The position numbers and the translations under genes were made by a program. The notes below the pieces were generated by a model, which was not told where the DNA came from, did no database searches, and worked only from the letters and a program-made list of their open reading frames with translations. A stretch of DNA of 64,000 nucleotides from Zunongwangia sp. HGR-M22 (lineage in GTDB: Bacteria > Bacteroidota > Bacteroidia > Flavobacteriales > Flavobacteriaceae): assembly GCF_027594425.1 (NCBI RefSeq), contig NZ_CP115159.1:3743001-3807000 (forward strand), in the 5' to 3' direction. Positions 9,616 through 19,638 of the stretch are shown here, piece by piece (within the stretch, counting starts at the first letter, position 1; each line of letters starts with the position of its first letter).

Positions 9616-9647
9616 AAGCATACAGTTAAAAATATAGACAATATACC

Positions 9648-10202
9648 ATGGAAGAGGAAATTGAATTAATTATAGATTCTGCTGAAGAAGGGATGCAAAA
9701 AGCTATTGCCCATCTTAGAAAACAGTTACTAAACATTAGAGCGGGTAAAGCCAGCCCAAGTATGCTAGGAAGTGTTATGGTAGAATACTACGGTTCTCAA
9801 ACACCTTTAAATCAGGTTGCAAACGTAAACGCGCCTGATGCCCGAACAATTTCTATACAACCATTCGAGAAAGGAACAATTCCTAATATTGAAAAAGGAA
9901 TTTTACTTGCAAATCTTGGTTTCAATCCAATGAATAATGGGGAAAGCGTAATTATTAGCGTTCCACCGCTTACAGAGGAAAGAAGAAAGCAACTGGTAAA
10001 ACAGGCAAAAGCTGAAGCTGAAGACGCTAAAATTGGCGTTAGAAATGACAGAAAAACTGCAAATAACGATTTAAAAAAAGCTGAAGTTTCTGAAGATTTA
10101 CAAAAGAATGCAGAAGCAGAAGTACAGGAACTTACAGATAAATACATTGCCAAGATTGAAGAAATATTAGAGGCAAAAGAAAAAGAAATTATGACCATAT
10201 AA
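9648..10202 (+). CDS. frr: Ribosome recycling factor
   Basis: RRF splits the post-termination ribosome together with EF-G so that subunits can be reused. The 184-residue protein shows the hallmarks of the family: the three-helix-bundle ends with LLNIRAGKASPSMLG near residue 25, the sheet-domain stretch TPLNQVANVNAPDARTISIQ, and the helix VPPLTEERRKQLVKQAK followed by VRNDRK. It follows pyrH and is closed by a strong terminator. Confidence 0.97.
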   Translation: MEEEIELIIDSAEEGMQKAIAHLRKQLLNIRAGKASPSMLGSVMVEYYGSQTPLNQVANVNAPDARTISIQPFEKGTIPNIEKGILLANLGFNPMNNGESVIISVPPLTEERRKQLVKQAKAEAEDAKIGVRNDRKTANNDLKKAEVSEDLQKNAEAEVQELTDKYIAKIEEILEAKEKEIMTI

Positions 10203-10228
10203 TTCGGGAATTTATTTCTTTATTTACA

Positions 10229-10284
10229 GTCAAATTAAGTTTGCTTTTTACTGTTTGTAGCGAAACTTAATTTGACTTTTTTTT
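10229..10284 (+). terminator. Terminator of pyrH-frr
   Basis: GTCAAATTAAGTTT (10229-10242) pairs perfectly over 14 bp with AAACTTAATTTGAC (10263-10276), followed by eight Ts. The loop is unusually long (20 bases). Confidence 0.8.
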
Positions 10285-10313
10285 GATGTCATTTTATAAT
10301 CCGGGGATACTAT

Positions 10314-12773
10314 ATGCGATTAGTTTATACCATTCTTTTTGTCTTTTCCGGTATTTTTGTTAGCGCACAACAAATCCCGGGCAAAGTAATCAATGCGATT
10401 ACCGGGGAGCCATTAGCTTATGCAAAGATCATTTTACCAGATGGCAGTCAAAAACTTTCTAATCTAGACGGAAGCTTTCAAATAAACGCCCAAAATAAAG
10501 AAGACCTAAAAATCACCATTTCTTATCTTGGATTTTATAACAGAGATTTTGAAATTTCAACTAAAAAGAAAATTACGGTTTTTCAGCTTTATCCAGATTA
10601 CGAGAAACTAAGCACGGTTTATCTTTCTTCTTCAAAAAACCCTGCAAATCGCGTTATTCAAAAGGCAATAGCAAATAGAATTATTAACGATCCAAAGAAG
10701 GCTTTAAATGGTTTTGAATATACATCTTATTCTAAATTTATCATTGACAACGACGAAAACCCTATTGAGCTAACTACAGATACTACTAATACTGAAATTG
10801 CCACGATAGTAAATGTTGCCCGTGCTTATCTTTCAGAAAAAGTAACTAAATATTCTTATAGCAAAAAACAGGGGGAAAAAGAAGAAGTTTTAGGACTAGA
10901 AACCGCTGGATTCGAAGAACCGATCTACGAGGTAATTAGCCTGGATATTTATCCTACTTCATTTTACGAAAATAAATACCCTATTTTTCAAACAGAATAT
11001 GCTGGGCCACTAGCAGAAAATGCCTTTAAAAATTACGAATATCGTATTCTAGATACCGTCAATAGTGATCGCCCGGCTTATCTAATCTATTTTAAACCGA
11101 AAAGAGAAAAGCGCATTGCCAGCCTTGAAGGTGTGATCTATTTAGATACCCTAAACTTCGGAATTCAAAAAACCGAAGCTCGCCTTATTGGTCAAATTGA
11201 TCTTGAAATTAAAGAGAATTATCAATTTGAAAATTCAAAAAATGTCTGGCTACTAAAGAAAAGAGATATTAAAATAAAACCAGGTAGTGGTGGCAAAGAT
11301 ATCTCAGTTTTTGGAGGAAGTATCTCTTTAGGCACTATACAGCGCAGACTTTCAATCTCAAGTATCTTCAATAAGGATACCATTCAGCAGAATCTATATT
11401 TAGATGCCACTACGGTTAATTATGATTATAATCTTGATAGCGTCCCAAAAGTAAAGAACACTTCAGCAAAAATTAAGGTTAACCCAAAGGCGAACAATAG
11501 GGATAGTAACTTTTGGATTGACAATCGCAAAGAACCATTCACTAGCAAAGACGAAGCTACAGCTAATTATGTTGATAGCATCATCAACACGAAAAATATT
11601 GCACGAAAAATAGAGGTAAAAAAAACAATGGCTAATGGCTATTATCCTTTAGGAGTATGGGATCTTCAACTCAATAAGCTGTTCAAATTCAATAACTATG
11701 AAGGAATTCGATTAGGTTTTGGAGGAAAAACCAACGATCATTTTTCTAAGCGATTTAGTGTAGGCGGTTATTATGTCTATGGTTTTAAAGACAAGAAATC
11801 AAAATATAATATCGATGCAAACATTTACTTAAACCGCCCAACCCAAACAAGTTTAATTCTTGGCTATACTAATGATATGGCAGAAGTTGCAAGTTTTAAT
11901 TATTTAAAAGCTCCTCCAAAATTTTATTTACTTGAGCCCAGGTTTGTAAATATTAATTTCTTCTATTATTATCGCGAATATTATGCAGGTTTAGAACATC
12001 GCATAAATCCGCAATTATCTTCTGAAATACGCTTTAGCAAAACCGAAGTTTTGGGAGCAAAAGATTATGTTTTTGCATACGAGGGCGAAACTTATCCTGA
12101 GTATAATATTAGTACAATTGGAGTTTCTCTAACCTGGGAACCTTTTAGTGAATATTTAAAAACACCGGAAAAATCAATATTGATAGAAGGGCACTCCCCA
12201 AGATTTACATTCCAGTTTGACAAAGGACTGTCTGGTGTTGCCGATGGCGATTTTGATTTTATAAGAACTGGTTTAAAATTCGAATATGAATTAAAACGTC
12301 TTGATCTTTCGAAAACTGAAGTAATCGTAGAAGGAAATTATGCCACAGGTGCGTTGCCACTTACGCATACATTCCATGCCTTTCCAAACTCTTCGCGACA
12401 GGAAGCTATTTTAAAAAGATTTTCTATAGCAGGAAAGACTAGCTTCGAAACCATGTATTACAACGAGTTTTATAGCGATCGGTTAGCAATGCTCCATCTA
12501 AGACATACCTTACCTCCTATTAAATTCTCCAATTTCTTTAAGCCTGAAATTGTTTTAATTAGCCGGCATGCCATTGGAGACATCGATAATATGGATCGCC
12601 ACCAAAATATCACTTTCAATTCTTTGGAACATGGATACTCTGAGGCAGGATTAGAGGTTAATAATATCATTTCAGGTTTTGGTCTATCCACAGCGTATCG
12701 TTATGGCGCTTATAATCTTCCAGGATTTAATCGAAATTTTGCTTTTAAATTCACTTTAAACATCAAGTTTTAA
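10314..12773 (+). CDS. DUF5686 and carboxypeptidase-regulatory-like outer membrane protein
   Basis: This 819-residue protein begins with a Sec signal peptide (cleavage near VSAQQ, residue 19), followed by a carboxypeptidase-regulatory-like beta domain (about 20-95: GKVINAITGEPLAYAKIILP). The remainder matches the DUF5686 family: a soluble part, then many alternating aromatic/polar strands to a C-terminal FAFKFTLNIKF, which reads as an outer-membrane beta-barrel ending in Phe. Such proteins are widespread in Bacteroidota and of unknown function. It stands alone between two terminator/promoter regions. The family call is by pattern; the barrel topology is inference. Confidence 0.8.
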   Translation: MRLVYTILFVFSGIFVSAQQIPGKVINAITGEPLAYAKIILPDGSQKLSNLDGSFQINAQNKEDLKITISYLGFYNRDFEISTKKKITVFQLYPDYEKLSTVYLSSSKNPANRVIQKAIANRIINDPKKALNGFEYTSYSKFIIDNDENPIELTTDTTNTEIATIVNVARAYLSEKVTKYSYSKKQGEKEEVLGLETAGFEEPIYEVISLDIYPTSFYENKYPIFQTEYAGPLAENAFKNYEYRILDTVNSDRPAYLIYFKPKREKRIASLEGVIYLDTLNFGIQKTEARLIGQIDLEIKENYQFENSKNVWLLKKRDIKIKPGSGGKDISVFGGSISLGTIQRRLSISSIFNKDTIQQNLYLDATTVNYDYNLDSVPKVKNTSAKIKVNPKANNRDSNFWIDNRKEPFTSKDEATANYVDSIINTKNIARKIEVKKTMANGYYPLGVWDLQLNKLFKFNNYEGIRLGFGGKTNDHFSKRFSVGGYYVYGFKDKKSKYNIDANIYLNRPTQTSLILGYTNDMAEVASFNYLKAPPKFYLLEPRFVNINFFYYYREYYAGLEHRINPQLSSEIRFSKTEVLGAKDYVFAYEGETYPEYNISTIGVSLTWEPFSEYLKTPEKSILIEGHSPRFTFQFDKGLSGVADGDFDFIRTGLKFEYELKRLDLSKTEVIVEGNYATGALPLTHTFHAFPNSSRQEAILKRFSIAGKTSFETMYYNEFYSDRLAMLHLRHTLPPIKFSNFFKPEIVLISRHAIGDIDNMDRHQNITFNSLEHGYSEAGLEVNNIISGFGLSTAYRYGAYNLPGFNRNFAFKFTLNIKF

Positions 12774-12822
12774 ATTATCTGAGTTTAATTCTCAAAATTC
12801 TGATTATTAGGTTCTCTTTTGT

Positions 12823-12830
12823 TAACTTTG
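12823..12830 (+). promoter_or_regulatory. -7 box for the MMPL exporter gene
   Basis: TAACTTTG matches TAnnTTTG, 20 bases upstream of the start codon at 12851. No -33 box was recognised. Confidence 0.5.
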
Positions 12831-12850
12831 CGCGCGCTTAAAAATTACGC

Positions 12851-15286
12851 ATGTCTAAGATCTTCACTTTTGGCTTTTGGAACGCTGTAGCCCGGTTAAT
12901 TTTACGTAACAGAATTATTATTATCCTGCTTATTGTTGGTATAACCGCTTTTTTTGCTTCGGAATGGAAGTATATGCGATTCTCGTTTACCGAAGCCAAC
13001 CTATTACCCGACGATCATGAAGTAAACCAGGAATACAATGATTTCCTGGATAAATTTGGAGAAGAAGGGAATCTAATTGTTATGGGAATTAAGGATTCTA
13101 CCTTATTTCAGGAAAAAAACTTTAAGGCCTGGAAAGATCTTAACGACAGTCTTCAAAAATTCCCGGAAGTAGATTACGCAATTTCTATCGGAAATCTTAA
13201 GAAACTTAAGAAATTCGAAGATCCCAAGCGTTTTGAAATGGTTCCTTTTATTGAAGAGGAATCCCCAGATAGTTTAGAACTTGCAAACTACGAAAACGAG
13301 CTTTTCTCTAGAATGCCGTTTTATGAGAATCTTGTTTACAGTTCCCACTCTAACACCATCCAAAGTGCTCTTTATTTAAATAAAGAGATTGTAAATTCAA
13401 AAGCCAGAAAAGATTTTGTAGTCGACCAACTGGTTCCTATGATTAAACAGTTTAAAAAGGACACTGGGATGGATGTGCATGTCTCTGGCATGCCGTATAT
13501 AAGAACACTTAATTCACAAAACATTGTAGACGAAATTGGGCTTTTTATCGGTGCTGCTTTAGGTGTTACCTCTTTAATTTTCTTTTTCTTTTTTCGATCG
13601 CTCAGAGCAACAGTTATATCTATGCTTACTGTATGTATAGGTGTAATGTGGGCTTTTGGAACGATTGGTTTAATGCGCTATGAAATTACGGTATTAACGG
13701 CGCTTATACCTCCACTTATTATTGTAATTGGTATACCCAACTGTATTTTCTTAATTAATAAATATCAGCAGGAAATCCAGAAACACGGCAATCAGGCCAA
13801 ATCGCTACAACGTGTAATTGCTAAAGTGGGGAATGCTACGTTAATGACCAATATCACTACAGCTTCAGGTTTTGCAACGTTTATTCTAACCGAAAGTAAA
13901 TTACTGAAGGAATTTGGTATCGTGGCCTCCATCAATATAATAGCCATTTTTATCCTTTCATTACTTATCATTCCGGTGGTTTACAGTTATATGAAAATTC
14001 CGAAGTCTAAACATCTAAAACATTTAAACAGACAATGGATTGGCGGTTTTGTAAACTGGATGGAAAAGATGGTAAGAAACCATAGAATTGCGGTTTATTT
14101 TACTTCCGTAGCGCTATTGGCAACCAGCATAATAGGCATTTACAATATCAAAATTTCCGGAAGTTTATTGGAAGACATGCCGCAGGAAGCTTCTTTCTTT
14201 AAAGATGTGAAGTTTTTTGAACAGGAATTCGACGGAATTATGCCTTTGGAAATTCTAATTGATACCAAGAGACCAAAAGGAGTTTTAAAATCTTCCAGTT
14301 TAAAAAGGATCGAAGAACTGGAAAACCTAATTGTTGAAGAACCACAGCTTTCCAAGCCACTTTCTATTACGCGATTGGTAAAATATAGCAAGCAGGCGTA
14401 TTATAACGGAAATCCAAAATATTACCAACTTCCTACCTCACAAGAGCAAAACTTCATCATTCCTTACACCAAAGGGATGGAAGGTAACGATAATCTGGTA
14501 AATACTTACGTAGATAGCACCGGGCAATATGCAAGAATCACAACTTTTATGAAGGATATTGGCACCGACGAGATGGAAAGAATCGAAACCAGTCTCTGGC
14601 CAAAAATTCATAAAATATTTCCTGAAGAACGCTACGAAGTTAGCATGACCGGGAAAGCACTTGTTTTCCAAAAAGGAACAACCTATTTGGTCAAAAACCT
14701 TGTAGTTTCTTTATCTCTGGCCATTGTGTTAATCGCTTTGCTAATGGCCTGGATGTTTAGAAGTTTTAGGATGATTTTAATCTCGCTTGTCCCTAACTTA
14801 CTACCGCTTCTAATAACAGCAGGAATGATGGGATATTTAGGTGTTCCCATAAAGCCATCAACCATTTTAGTGTTTAGTATTGCTTTTGGTATTTCTGTAG
14901 ATGATACCATTCACTTTTTGGCAAAATACCGGCAGGAACTTAAAGCTAATAATTGGAAGATTAAGCGCTCGGTTTATGCTGCCCTTAGAGAAACCGGTGT
15001 AAGTATGTTCTATACTTCGATTGTGTTATTCTTCGGCTTCTCGGTTTTTATGATTAGTAGTTTTGGCGGGACCGTAGCTTTAGGTGGATTAGTATCAGCA
15101 ACATTACTTTTTGCGATGCTGTCTAATCTTTTACTACTGCCCTCGCTATTGCTATCTTTAGAACGAAGTATCGCGAATAAAGAAACGCTTAAAGAGCCTG
15201 CAATGCGAATAATTGCGACCGAGGAAGATGAAGAAGAAATCTCTAAAGATGACGAAGAACACAATAGCAATAAAATCGAAAAATAA
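12851..15286 (+). CDS. RND-superfamily exporter, MMPL type
   Basis: This 811-residue inner-membrane transporter has the duplicated 6-TM organisation of MMPL/RND proteins: a first TM (about 17-35), a periplasmic loop, five TMs (about 225-390), then a second copy with TM near 415-435, a loop, and TMs from about 620-780. Each half carries the SSD-like segment (LTALIPPLIIVIGIPNCIF and FSIAFGISVDDTIHFLAKYRQE). It probably moves lipids or other hydrophobic compounds to or across the envelope by proton motive force, but the substrate cannot be read. The C-terminal tail is strongly acidic (EEDEEEISKDDEE). It has its own promoter and no adaptor gene beside it, so it is unlike the tripartite pump further on. 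Confidence 0.85.
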   Translation: MSKIFTFGFWNAVARLILRNRIIIILLIVGITAFFASEWKYMRFSFTEANLLPDDHEVNQEYNDFLDKFGEEGNLIVMGIKDSTLFQEKNFKAWKDLNDSLQKFPEVDYAISIGNLKKLKKFEDPKRFEMVPFIEEESPDSLELANYENELFSRMPFYENLVYSSHSNTIQSALYLNKEIVNSKARKDFVVDQLVPMIKQFKKDTGMDVHVSGMPYIRTLNSQNIVDEIGLFIGAALGVTSLIFFFFFRSLRATVISMLTVCIGVMWAFGTIGLMRYEITVLTALIPPLIIVIGIPNCIFLINKYQQEIQKHGNQAKSLQRVIAKVGNATLMTNITTASGFATFILTESKLLKEFGIVASINIIAIFILSLLIIPVVYSYMKIPKSKHLKHLNRQWIGGFVNWMEKMVRNHRIAVYFTSVALLATSIIGIYNIKISGSLLEDMPQEASFFKDVKFFEQEFDGIMPLEILIDTKRPKGVLKSSSLKRIEELENLIVEEPQLSKPLSITRLVKYSKQAYYNGNPKYYQLPTSQEQNFIIPYTKGMEGNDNLVNTYVDSTGQYARITTFMKDIGTDEMERIETSLWPKIHKIFPEERYEVSMTGKALVFQKGTTYLVKNLVVSLSLAIVLIALLMAWMFRSFRMILISLVPNLLPLLITAGMMGYLGVPIKPSTILVFSIAFGISVDDTIHFLAKYRQELKANNWKIKRSVYAALRETGVSMFYTSIVLFFGFSVFMISSFGGTVALGGLVSATLLFAMLSNLLLLPSLLLSLERSIANKETLKEPAMRIIATEEDEEEISKDDEEHNSNKIEK

Positions 15287-15355
15287 ATTAGCATAGCGGC
15301 GAATCAAAACCTGATTTTACGAAAAACACCAATTTTGAAGTTCGCCAGCAGTATT

Positions 15356-15374
15356 TAATCTCGATTATCGAGCA
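15356..15374 (+). repeat. Dispersed repeat copy 1 upstream of asnS
   Basis: TAATCTCGATTATCGAGCA contains the perfect 6-1-6 dyad CTCGATTATCGAG (15360-15372). Related copies lie at 18131, 50746, 54871 and 54937, all upstream of plus-strand genes. Here it precedes the asnS -7 box, so it would not be in the asnS transcript from that promoter. Confidence 0.6.
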
Positions 15375-15401
15375 AAGCTTAGCGGCTTAAAGGGAAATTT
15401 T

Positions 15402-15409
15402 TATCTTTG
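15402..15409 (+). promoter_or_regulatory. -7 box of asnS
   Basis: TATCTTTG matches TAnnTTTG and lies 23 bases before the asnS ATG. Confidence 0.55.
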
Positions 15410-15432
15410 TTTCTTTTCTAAATCTAAAATAA

Positions 15433-16875
15433 ATGATACAGGCTAAAGTTGCTGAAATACTAGAAAGTAACCAGTTTTTACAGGAGTTTAAAATTAGCGG
15501 ATGGGTGCGTTCGTTTAGAAGTAATCGCTTTGTTGCTTTAAACGATGGTTCTACCATTAATAATTTACAATGTGTTATAGATTTTGAAAAATTTGATCCT
15601 GAAATTTTAAAAAGAATTACCGTTGGCGCAGCAATTAGCGTAACAGGAATTTTAAAAGAAAGTGAAGGTAAACAACAACGCGTTGAAGTTGAAGCTAAAG
15701 AAGTAAAAATTTTAGGCGATGCTAACCCAGAGGAGGTAAAACTTACCATTCTTTCTCCTAAGCGCCATAGTTTAGAAAAGTTACGTGAACAAGCGCATTT
15801 AAGAGTCCGCACAAATACATTTGGCGCAATTATGCGTGTTCGATCAAAATTATCGTTTGCTGTACACAGTTATTTTCAGCAAAATAATTTCTATTATGTA
15901 AACACACCAATTATTACCGGTAGTGATGCCGAGGGTGCTGGTGAGATGTTTAAAGTAACAAACTTCGACCTTAAAAACCCTCCGAAAAACGAAGATGGCA
16001 GTATAGATTATAAAAAAGATTTCTTCGGAAAAGAGACTAATCTTACGGTTTCTGGGCAGTTAGAAGGAGAAACTTTCGCCTTAGGTTTAGGTCAAATTTA
16101 TACTTTCGGTCCTACTTTTAGAGCTGAAAACTCTAATACTTCAAGGCATCTGGCTGAATTCTGGATGATTGAACCTGAAATTGCTTTCTGTGATCTTGAT
16201 CAAAACATGGATCTTGCTGAAGATTTCATCAAATACGTGGTAAAATATGTTCTTGAAAATTGTAAAGATGACCTTGCATTTTTAGAAGAACGTTTAGCGA
16301 ATGAAGATAAATCTAAACCAGCTGCAGAACGTAGCGATATGGGCTTAATCGAAAAACTGAATTTTGTTTTAGAAAACAATTTTAAGCGCGTTAGTTATAC
16401 GGAAGCGATCGAAATTCTTAAAAATTCGAAACCAAATAAAAAGAAAAAATTCAAATATATTATCGAAGAATGGGGTGCAGATCTACAAAGTGAACACGAA
16501 CGTTTTCTTGTAGAAAAACACTTTAAATGCCCTGTAATTTTATTTGATTATCCCGCCAAAATTAAAGCATTCTACATGCGTTTAAATGAAGATGGGAAAA
16601 CTGTTCGTGCAATGGATATTCTATTCCCAGGCATTGGAGAAATCGTAGGTGGGTCTCAAAGAGAAGAGCGTTTAGATGTTCTTCAGGAGAAAATGCAAGA
16701 ATTAGGAATCGAGGAAGAAGAACTTTGGTGGTATTTAGATACTCGTAGATTTGGTACTTGTGTACATAGTGGATTTGGACTTGGTTTTGAACGTTTAGTA
16801 CAATTTGTAACAGGAATGGGTAATATTAGAGATGTAATCCCTTTCCCAAGAACTCCGCAGAATGCAGAATTTTAA
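15433..16875 (+). CDS. asnS: Asparagine--tRNA ligase
   Basis: AsnRS charges tRNA-Asn. The 480-residue protein has the N-terminal OB-fold anticodon-binding domain (about 15-100, with [20 protein letters not shown]) and a class II core with motif 2 ([26 protein letters not shown]) and motif 3 ([18 protein letters not shown] near the end). The sequence reads as AsnRS and not AspRS; the window carries a separate bacterial AspRS at 40185. Promoter, start codon and terminator are all recognisable, and it is a single-gene unit. Confidence 0.96.
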   Translation: MIQAKVAEILESNQFLQEFKISGWVRSFRSNRFVALNDGSTINNLQCVIDFEKFDPEILKRITVGAAISVTGILKESEGKQQRVEVEAKEVKILGDANPEEVKLTILSPKRHSLEKLREQAHLRVRTNTFGAIMRVRSKLSFAVHSYFQQNNFYYVNTPIITGSDAEGAGEMFKVTNFDLKNPPKNEDGSIDYKKDFFGKETNLTVSGQLEGETFALGLGQIYTFGPTFRAENSNTSRHLAEFWMIEPEIAFCDLDQNMDLAEDFIKYVVKYVLENCKDDLAFLEERLANEDKSKPAAERSDMGLIEKLNFVLENNFKRVSYTEAIEILKNSKPNKKKKFKYIIEEWGADLQSEHERFLVEKHFKCPVILFDYPAKIKAFYMRLNEDGKTVRAMDILFPGIGEIVGGSQREERLDVLQEKMQELGIEEEELWWYLDTRRFGTCVHSGFGLGFERLVQFVTGMGNIRDVIPFPRTPQNAEF

Positions 16876-16898
16876 ATTATAGATTCTTATAAAATTTC

Positions 16899-16933
16899 AA
16901 ACCTCACAGCATGATTCAACTGTGAGGTTTTTT
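16899..16933 (+). terminator. Terminator of asnS
   Basis: AAACCTCACAG and CTGTGAGGTTTTTT form an 11-bp stem with a T-run, 24 bases after the asnS stop. Confidence 0.85.
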
Positions 16934-16963
16934 ATTTAAATTGCATTTCAATCCTCTTTCAGT

Positions 16964-17092
16964 ATGAAACTTTATCTAGAAACTATTACTGAAAAAATTA
17001 AAGCTCTCAATATTCTCGAAATTATAGGAATCTTAGCCTCTTTTTATGTGATCATATTTTTTTATTTTCACTTTCAATGCAGCACTTGCTAG
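16964..17092 (+). CDS. Possible 42-residue membrane peptide
   Basis: A short open frame from ATG at 16964 codes for 42 residues: a charged amphipathic start (MKLYLETITEKIKALN) followed by a hydrophobic segment (about residues 18-38) and a C-terminal CSTC. It lies between the asnS terminator and the pseudouridine synthase gene on the same strand. No homologue is recognised. One transmembrane helix is plausible, but a frame this short can occur by chance. Confidence 0.3.
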   Translation: MKLYLETITEKIKALNILEIIGILASFYVIIFFYFHFQCSTC

Positions 17093-17121
17093 TTGGAATA
17101 ATCCTATGAAATTTATTTTTT

Positions 17122-17979
17122 TTGAAAATTAAAGAAACGCATATTGTTCCTAAATTATCTGAAACTATTAGATTACAAGAATACGCTGCTACTATTTTTG
17201 CATCTTTAACCACTCGTAGCGCAATAAAAAAAGCCATTAAAAAAGAACTAATTTTAGTTGATCGCAAAATTGGCCAAACGGGAGACTGGGTTTTAGAAGG
17301 ACAAAAAATTAAACTACTCCAAGCCGAAATTCAGCAAAAATCGTTCAATTTAAAACTTGAAGTACTTTTTGAAGACGATTATATTGCGGTAATTAACAAA
17401 CCTGCTGGCTATCCTACTAGCGGAAATTACTTCAAAACTATCCAAAATGCGTTAGCTTTTAATTTAAAACCTTCTGAAGCTATCGATCGGTTAGACGTTC
17501 CGCAGTCAGCACATCGTTTGGATAATCCCACAAGCGGAATCTTGCTTTGCGCCAAAACCAATAAAGCACTTATCGAGTTAAACAGGCAATTTCAGGAAAA
17601 AGAAATTCAGAAAACATACACTGCGATAGTAGAAGGTGATTTTCCAGATATTAAGCAGATTTTTGAAGATAAAATTGAAGAAAAACAGGCGAAAACTTCA
17701 GTAAAACTTTTAAAAAAATTGAGCTATAAAAACAGCAATCTCAGCCTTGTTGCAGCAACACCTATTACAGGCAGAACGCATCAAATAAGAATTCATCTTG
17801 CTAAAAATGGATTTCCGATTTTAGGTGAAAAACAGTATGGTTTTCCTAAAATTTCTACTTCAAAAGGTCTTTTTCTAGCGTCTACTGCCGTAGTATTCCA
17901 ACATCCTATCCATTCAGAAATTCAGGAGTTTGAGATCAAATTTCCGAAGAAATTCTATAGATTTATAGAAAAGCTCTAG
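17122..17979 (+). CDS. RluA-family pseudouridine synthase
   Basis: This enzyme converts uridine to pseudouridine in rRNA or tRNA. The 285-residue protein has an N-terminal S4-like segment (about 10-65: LQEYAATIFASLTTRSAIKKAIKK) and the catalytic RluA/RsuA domain (about 80-265). The catalytic aspartate is Asp134 in AHRLDNPTSG. Further motifs VINKPAGYPTSG and GRTHQIRIHLAKNGFPILG are present. The start is TTG at 17122; an ATG at 17106 is in another frame and stops at once. The position modified cannot be read from the sequence. Confidence 0.9.
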   Translation: MKIKETHIVPKLSETIRLQEYAATIFASLTTRSAIKKAIKKELILVDRKIGQTGDWVLEGQKIKLLQAEIQQKSFNLKLEVLFEDDYIAVINKPAGYPTSGNYFKTIQNALAFNLKPSEAIDRLDVPQSAHRLDNPTSGILLCAKTNKALIELNRQFQEKEIQKTYTAIVEGDFPDIKQIFEDKIEEKQAKTSVKLLKKLSYKNSNLSLVAATPITGRTHQIRIHLAKNGFPILGEKQYGFPKISTSKGLFLASTAVVFQHPIHSEIQEFEIKFPKKFYRFIEKL

Positions 17980-18043
17980 CATCCTTAACAAAAATTTACC
18001 ACAATCATCTACTGTGCCAAAGTGCAATCAGCGAACATTTCCG

Positions 18044-18051
18044 TATTTTTG
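18044..18051 (+). promoter_or_regulatory. Candidate -7 box for rpoN
   Basis: TATTTTTG matches TAnnTTTG and would give a leader of about 105 bases that contains the dispersed repeat at 18131. No -33 box was seen. Confidence 0.4.
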
Positions 18052-18130
18052 TGTAGAAGGTATTCTGGAATGTTCAGAATAGCTAATTAAAAATTTAGAT
18101 TAGAAGTTATCTTTTGGTAAGATGCATTCT

Positions 18131-18150
18131 TAATCTCGATTATCGAATAA
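18131..18150 (+). repeat. Dispersed repeat copy 2 in the rpoN leader
   Basis: TAATCTCGATTATCGAATAA is the same element as at 15356, with the last dyad base changed (CTCGATTATCGAA). The dyad ends 18 bases before the rpoN ATG, the same distance as the copy before metG. Confidence 0.6.
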
Positions 18151-18165
18151 AGCAAACAACTTTAT

Positions 18166-19638
18166 ATGCTAAAACAGCAATTAAATTTTAAGTTATCACA
18201 AAAGCTATCGCCGCAACAAATCCAGTTGATGAAGCTTATCCAACTGCCTACACAGGCTTTTGAACAGCGCATTAAACAAGAGATTGAAGAAAATCCTGCG
18301 CTAGAAACGGGGAAAGACGAGCAGCGCGAAGAATACGAGTATGGTGATGAGTATGAAAACAGAGATTCTGAAGCTGAGTTTGATGATAAAAATGAGATTA
18401 ATGCTGAAGATATTAATGTAGATGAATATCTAAGTGATGATGAAATCCCAAATTATCGCTTACAAGCCAATAATTATAGCGCAGACGATGAGGATAAACA
18501 AGTTCCTTATGCAGCAGGAATTTCTTTTACCCAACATTTACGAAATCAGCTAAACACCCTAAGGTTTAACGATAACGAATACGAGATTGCCGAATTTCTA
18601 GTTGGAAGTATTGATGAGAGTGGCTATATAAGAAGAAACATCCAGGATACTGTAGATGATCTTGCATTTACTCAAAATGTATATACTGACGAGGAGACGG
18701 TTGAAAAAGTGCTTAAAAAAGTACAGGATTTAGATCCCGCGGGCGTTGGAGCACGTTCCCTTCAGGAATGTTTGCTTATCCAGTTAAAAAGGAAAGAAGC
18801 AACCCGAGCAGTTACAACGGCAACTGAAATTATCGATTTATCTTTCGATCACTTCAGCAAAAGACATTACACAAAGCTGCTTTCTAAGCATGATATTTCT
18901 GAAGACGATTTAAGAGATGCTATTGAAGTAATAAGTCACCTTAACCCTAAACCTGGTGGAGCTTATTCTGGTAACACCAGAATGGTAGAGCATGTAATAC
19001 CGGATTTCACAATTAAAATTGCAGATGGCGAATTAGAGCTTAGCCTAAACGGAAGAAACGCTCCAGAAATGCACGTTTCTCGTGATTACAGCAATATGCT
19101 GAAAGGCTACAAAGAGAGCAAAAAGAAAACCAAAGAGCAGAAAGATGCAGTAATGTTTATAAAACAAAAACTGGACGCTGCTAAATGGTTTATTGAAGCC
19201 ATTAAACAAAGGCAACAAACTTTGATGGTAACTATGAGCGCTATTATGCATTACCAAAAAGAATATTTTTTGAGTGGAGATGAGCGTAATCTTAGACCGA
19301 TGATTCTAAAAGATATTGCAGATGAAATCGAAATGGATGTCTCTACCGTTTCTCGTGTGGCAAATAGCAAATATGTCGACACCCCATATGGGACAAAATT
19401 GATCAAAGAATTCTTTTCTGAATCGATGAAAAACGATCAGGGGGAAGATGTGTCTACAAGAGAAATTAAAAAGATCCTAGAAATGTCTATTGAAGAGGAA
19501 GATAAGAAAAAACCACTGACAGATGAAAAGCTTGCGAAAGTGCTTAAAGATAAAGGCTACCCGATAGCCAGGAGAACTGTGGCAAAATATAGAGAACAAT
19601 TGGATATTCCTGTAGCACGTTTACGTAAAGAAATTTAA
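18166..19638 (+). CDS. rpoN: RNA polymerase sigma-54 factor
   Basis: Sigma-54 directs RNA polymerase to -24/-12 promoters that need AAA+ activators. The 490-residue protein has the glutamine-rich region I (MLKQQLNFKLSQKLSPQQIQLMKLIQLP), an acidic region II (about 50-110), the core-binding domain, the HTH (IADEIEMDVSTVSRVANSKYV) and the C-terminal RpoN box ARRTVAKYREQ. Regions and length are normal. Its stop codon overlaps the start of the next gene (TAATG), so the PAP2-like membrane protein is translationally coupled to it. The usual gammaproteobacterial neighbours (hpf, ptsN) are absent. Confidence 0.96.
   Translation: MLKQQLNFKLSQKLSPQQIQLMKLIQLPTQAFEQRIKQEIEENPALETGKDEQREEYEYGDEYENRDSEAEFDDKNEINAEDINVDEYLSDDEIPNYRLQANNYSADDEDKQVPYAAGISFTQHLRNQLNTLRFNDNEYEIAEFLVGSIDESGYIRRNIQDTVDDLAFTQNVYTDEETVEKVLKKVQDLDPAGVGARSLQECLLIQLKRKEATRAVTTATEIIDLSFDHFSKRHYTKLLSKHDISEDDLRDAIEVISHLNPKPGGAYSGNTRMVEHVIPDFTIKIADGELELSLNGRNAPEMHVSRDYSNMLKGYKESKKKTKEQKDAVMFIKQKLDAAKWFIEAIKQRQQTLMVTMSAIMHYQKEYFLSGDERNLRPMILKDIADEIEMDVSTVSRVANSKYVDTPYGTKLIKEFFSESMKNDQGEDVSTREIKKILEMSIEEEDKKKPLTDEKLAKVLKDKGYPIARRTVAKYREQLDIPVARLRKEI

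Noticed and set aside
9812-10198. 128-codon frame opposite frr
   Set aside because: It is Ser/Phe-rich and exactly antisense to a secure frr gene, with no independent start or family pattern.
15387-15812. 141-codon frame opposite the asnS 5' end
   Set aside because: Covers the asnS promoter and OB-fold region and has no recognisable domain.
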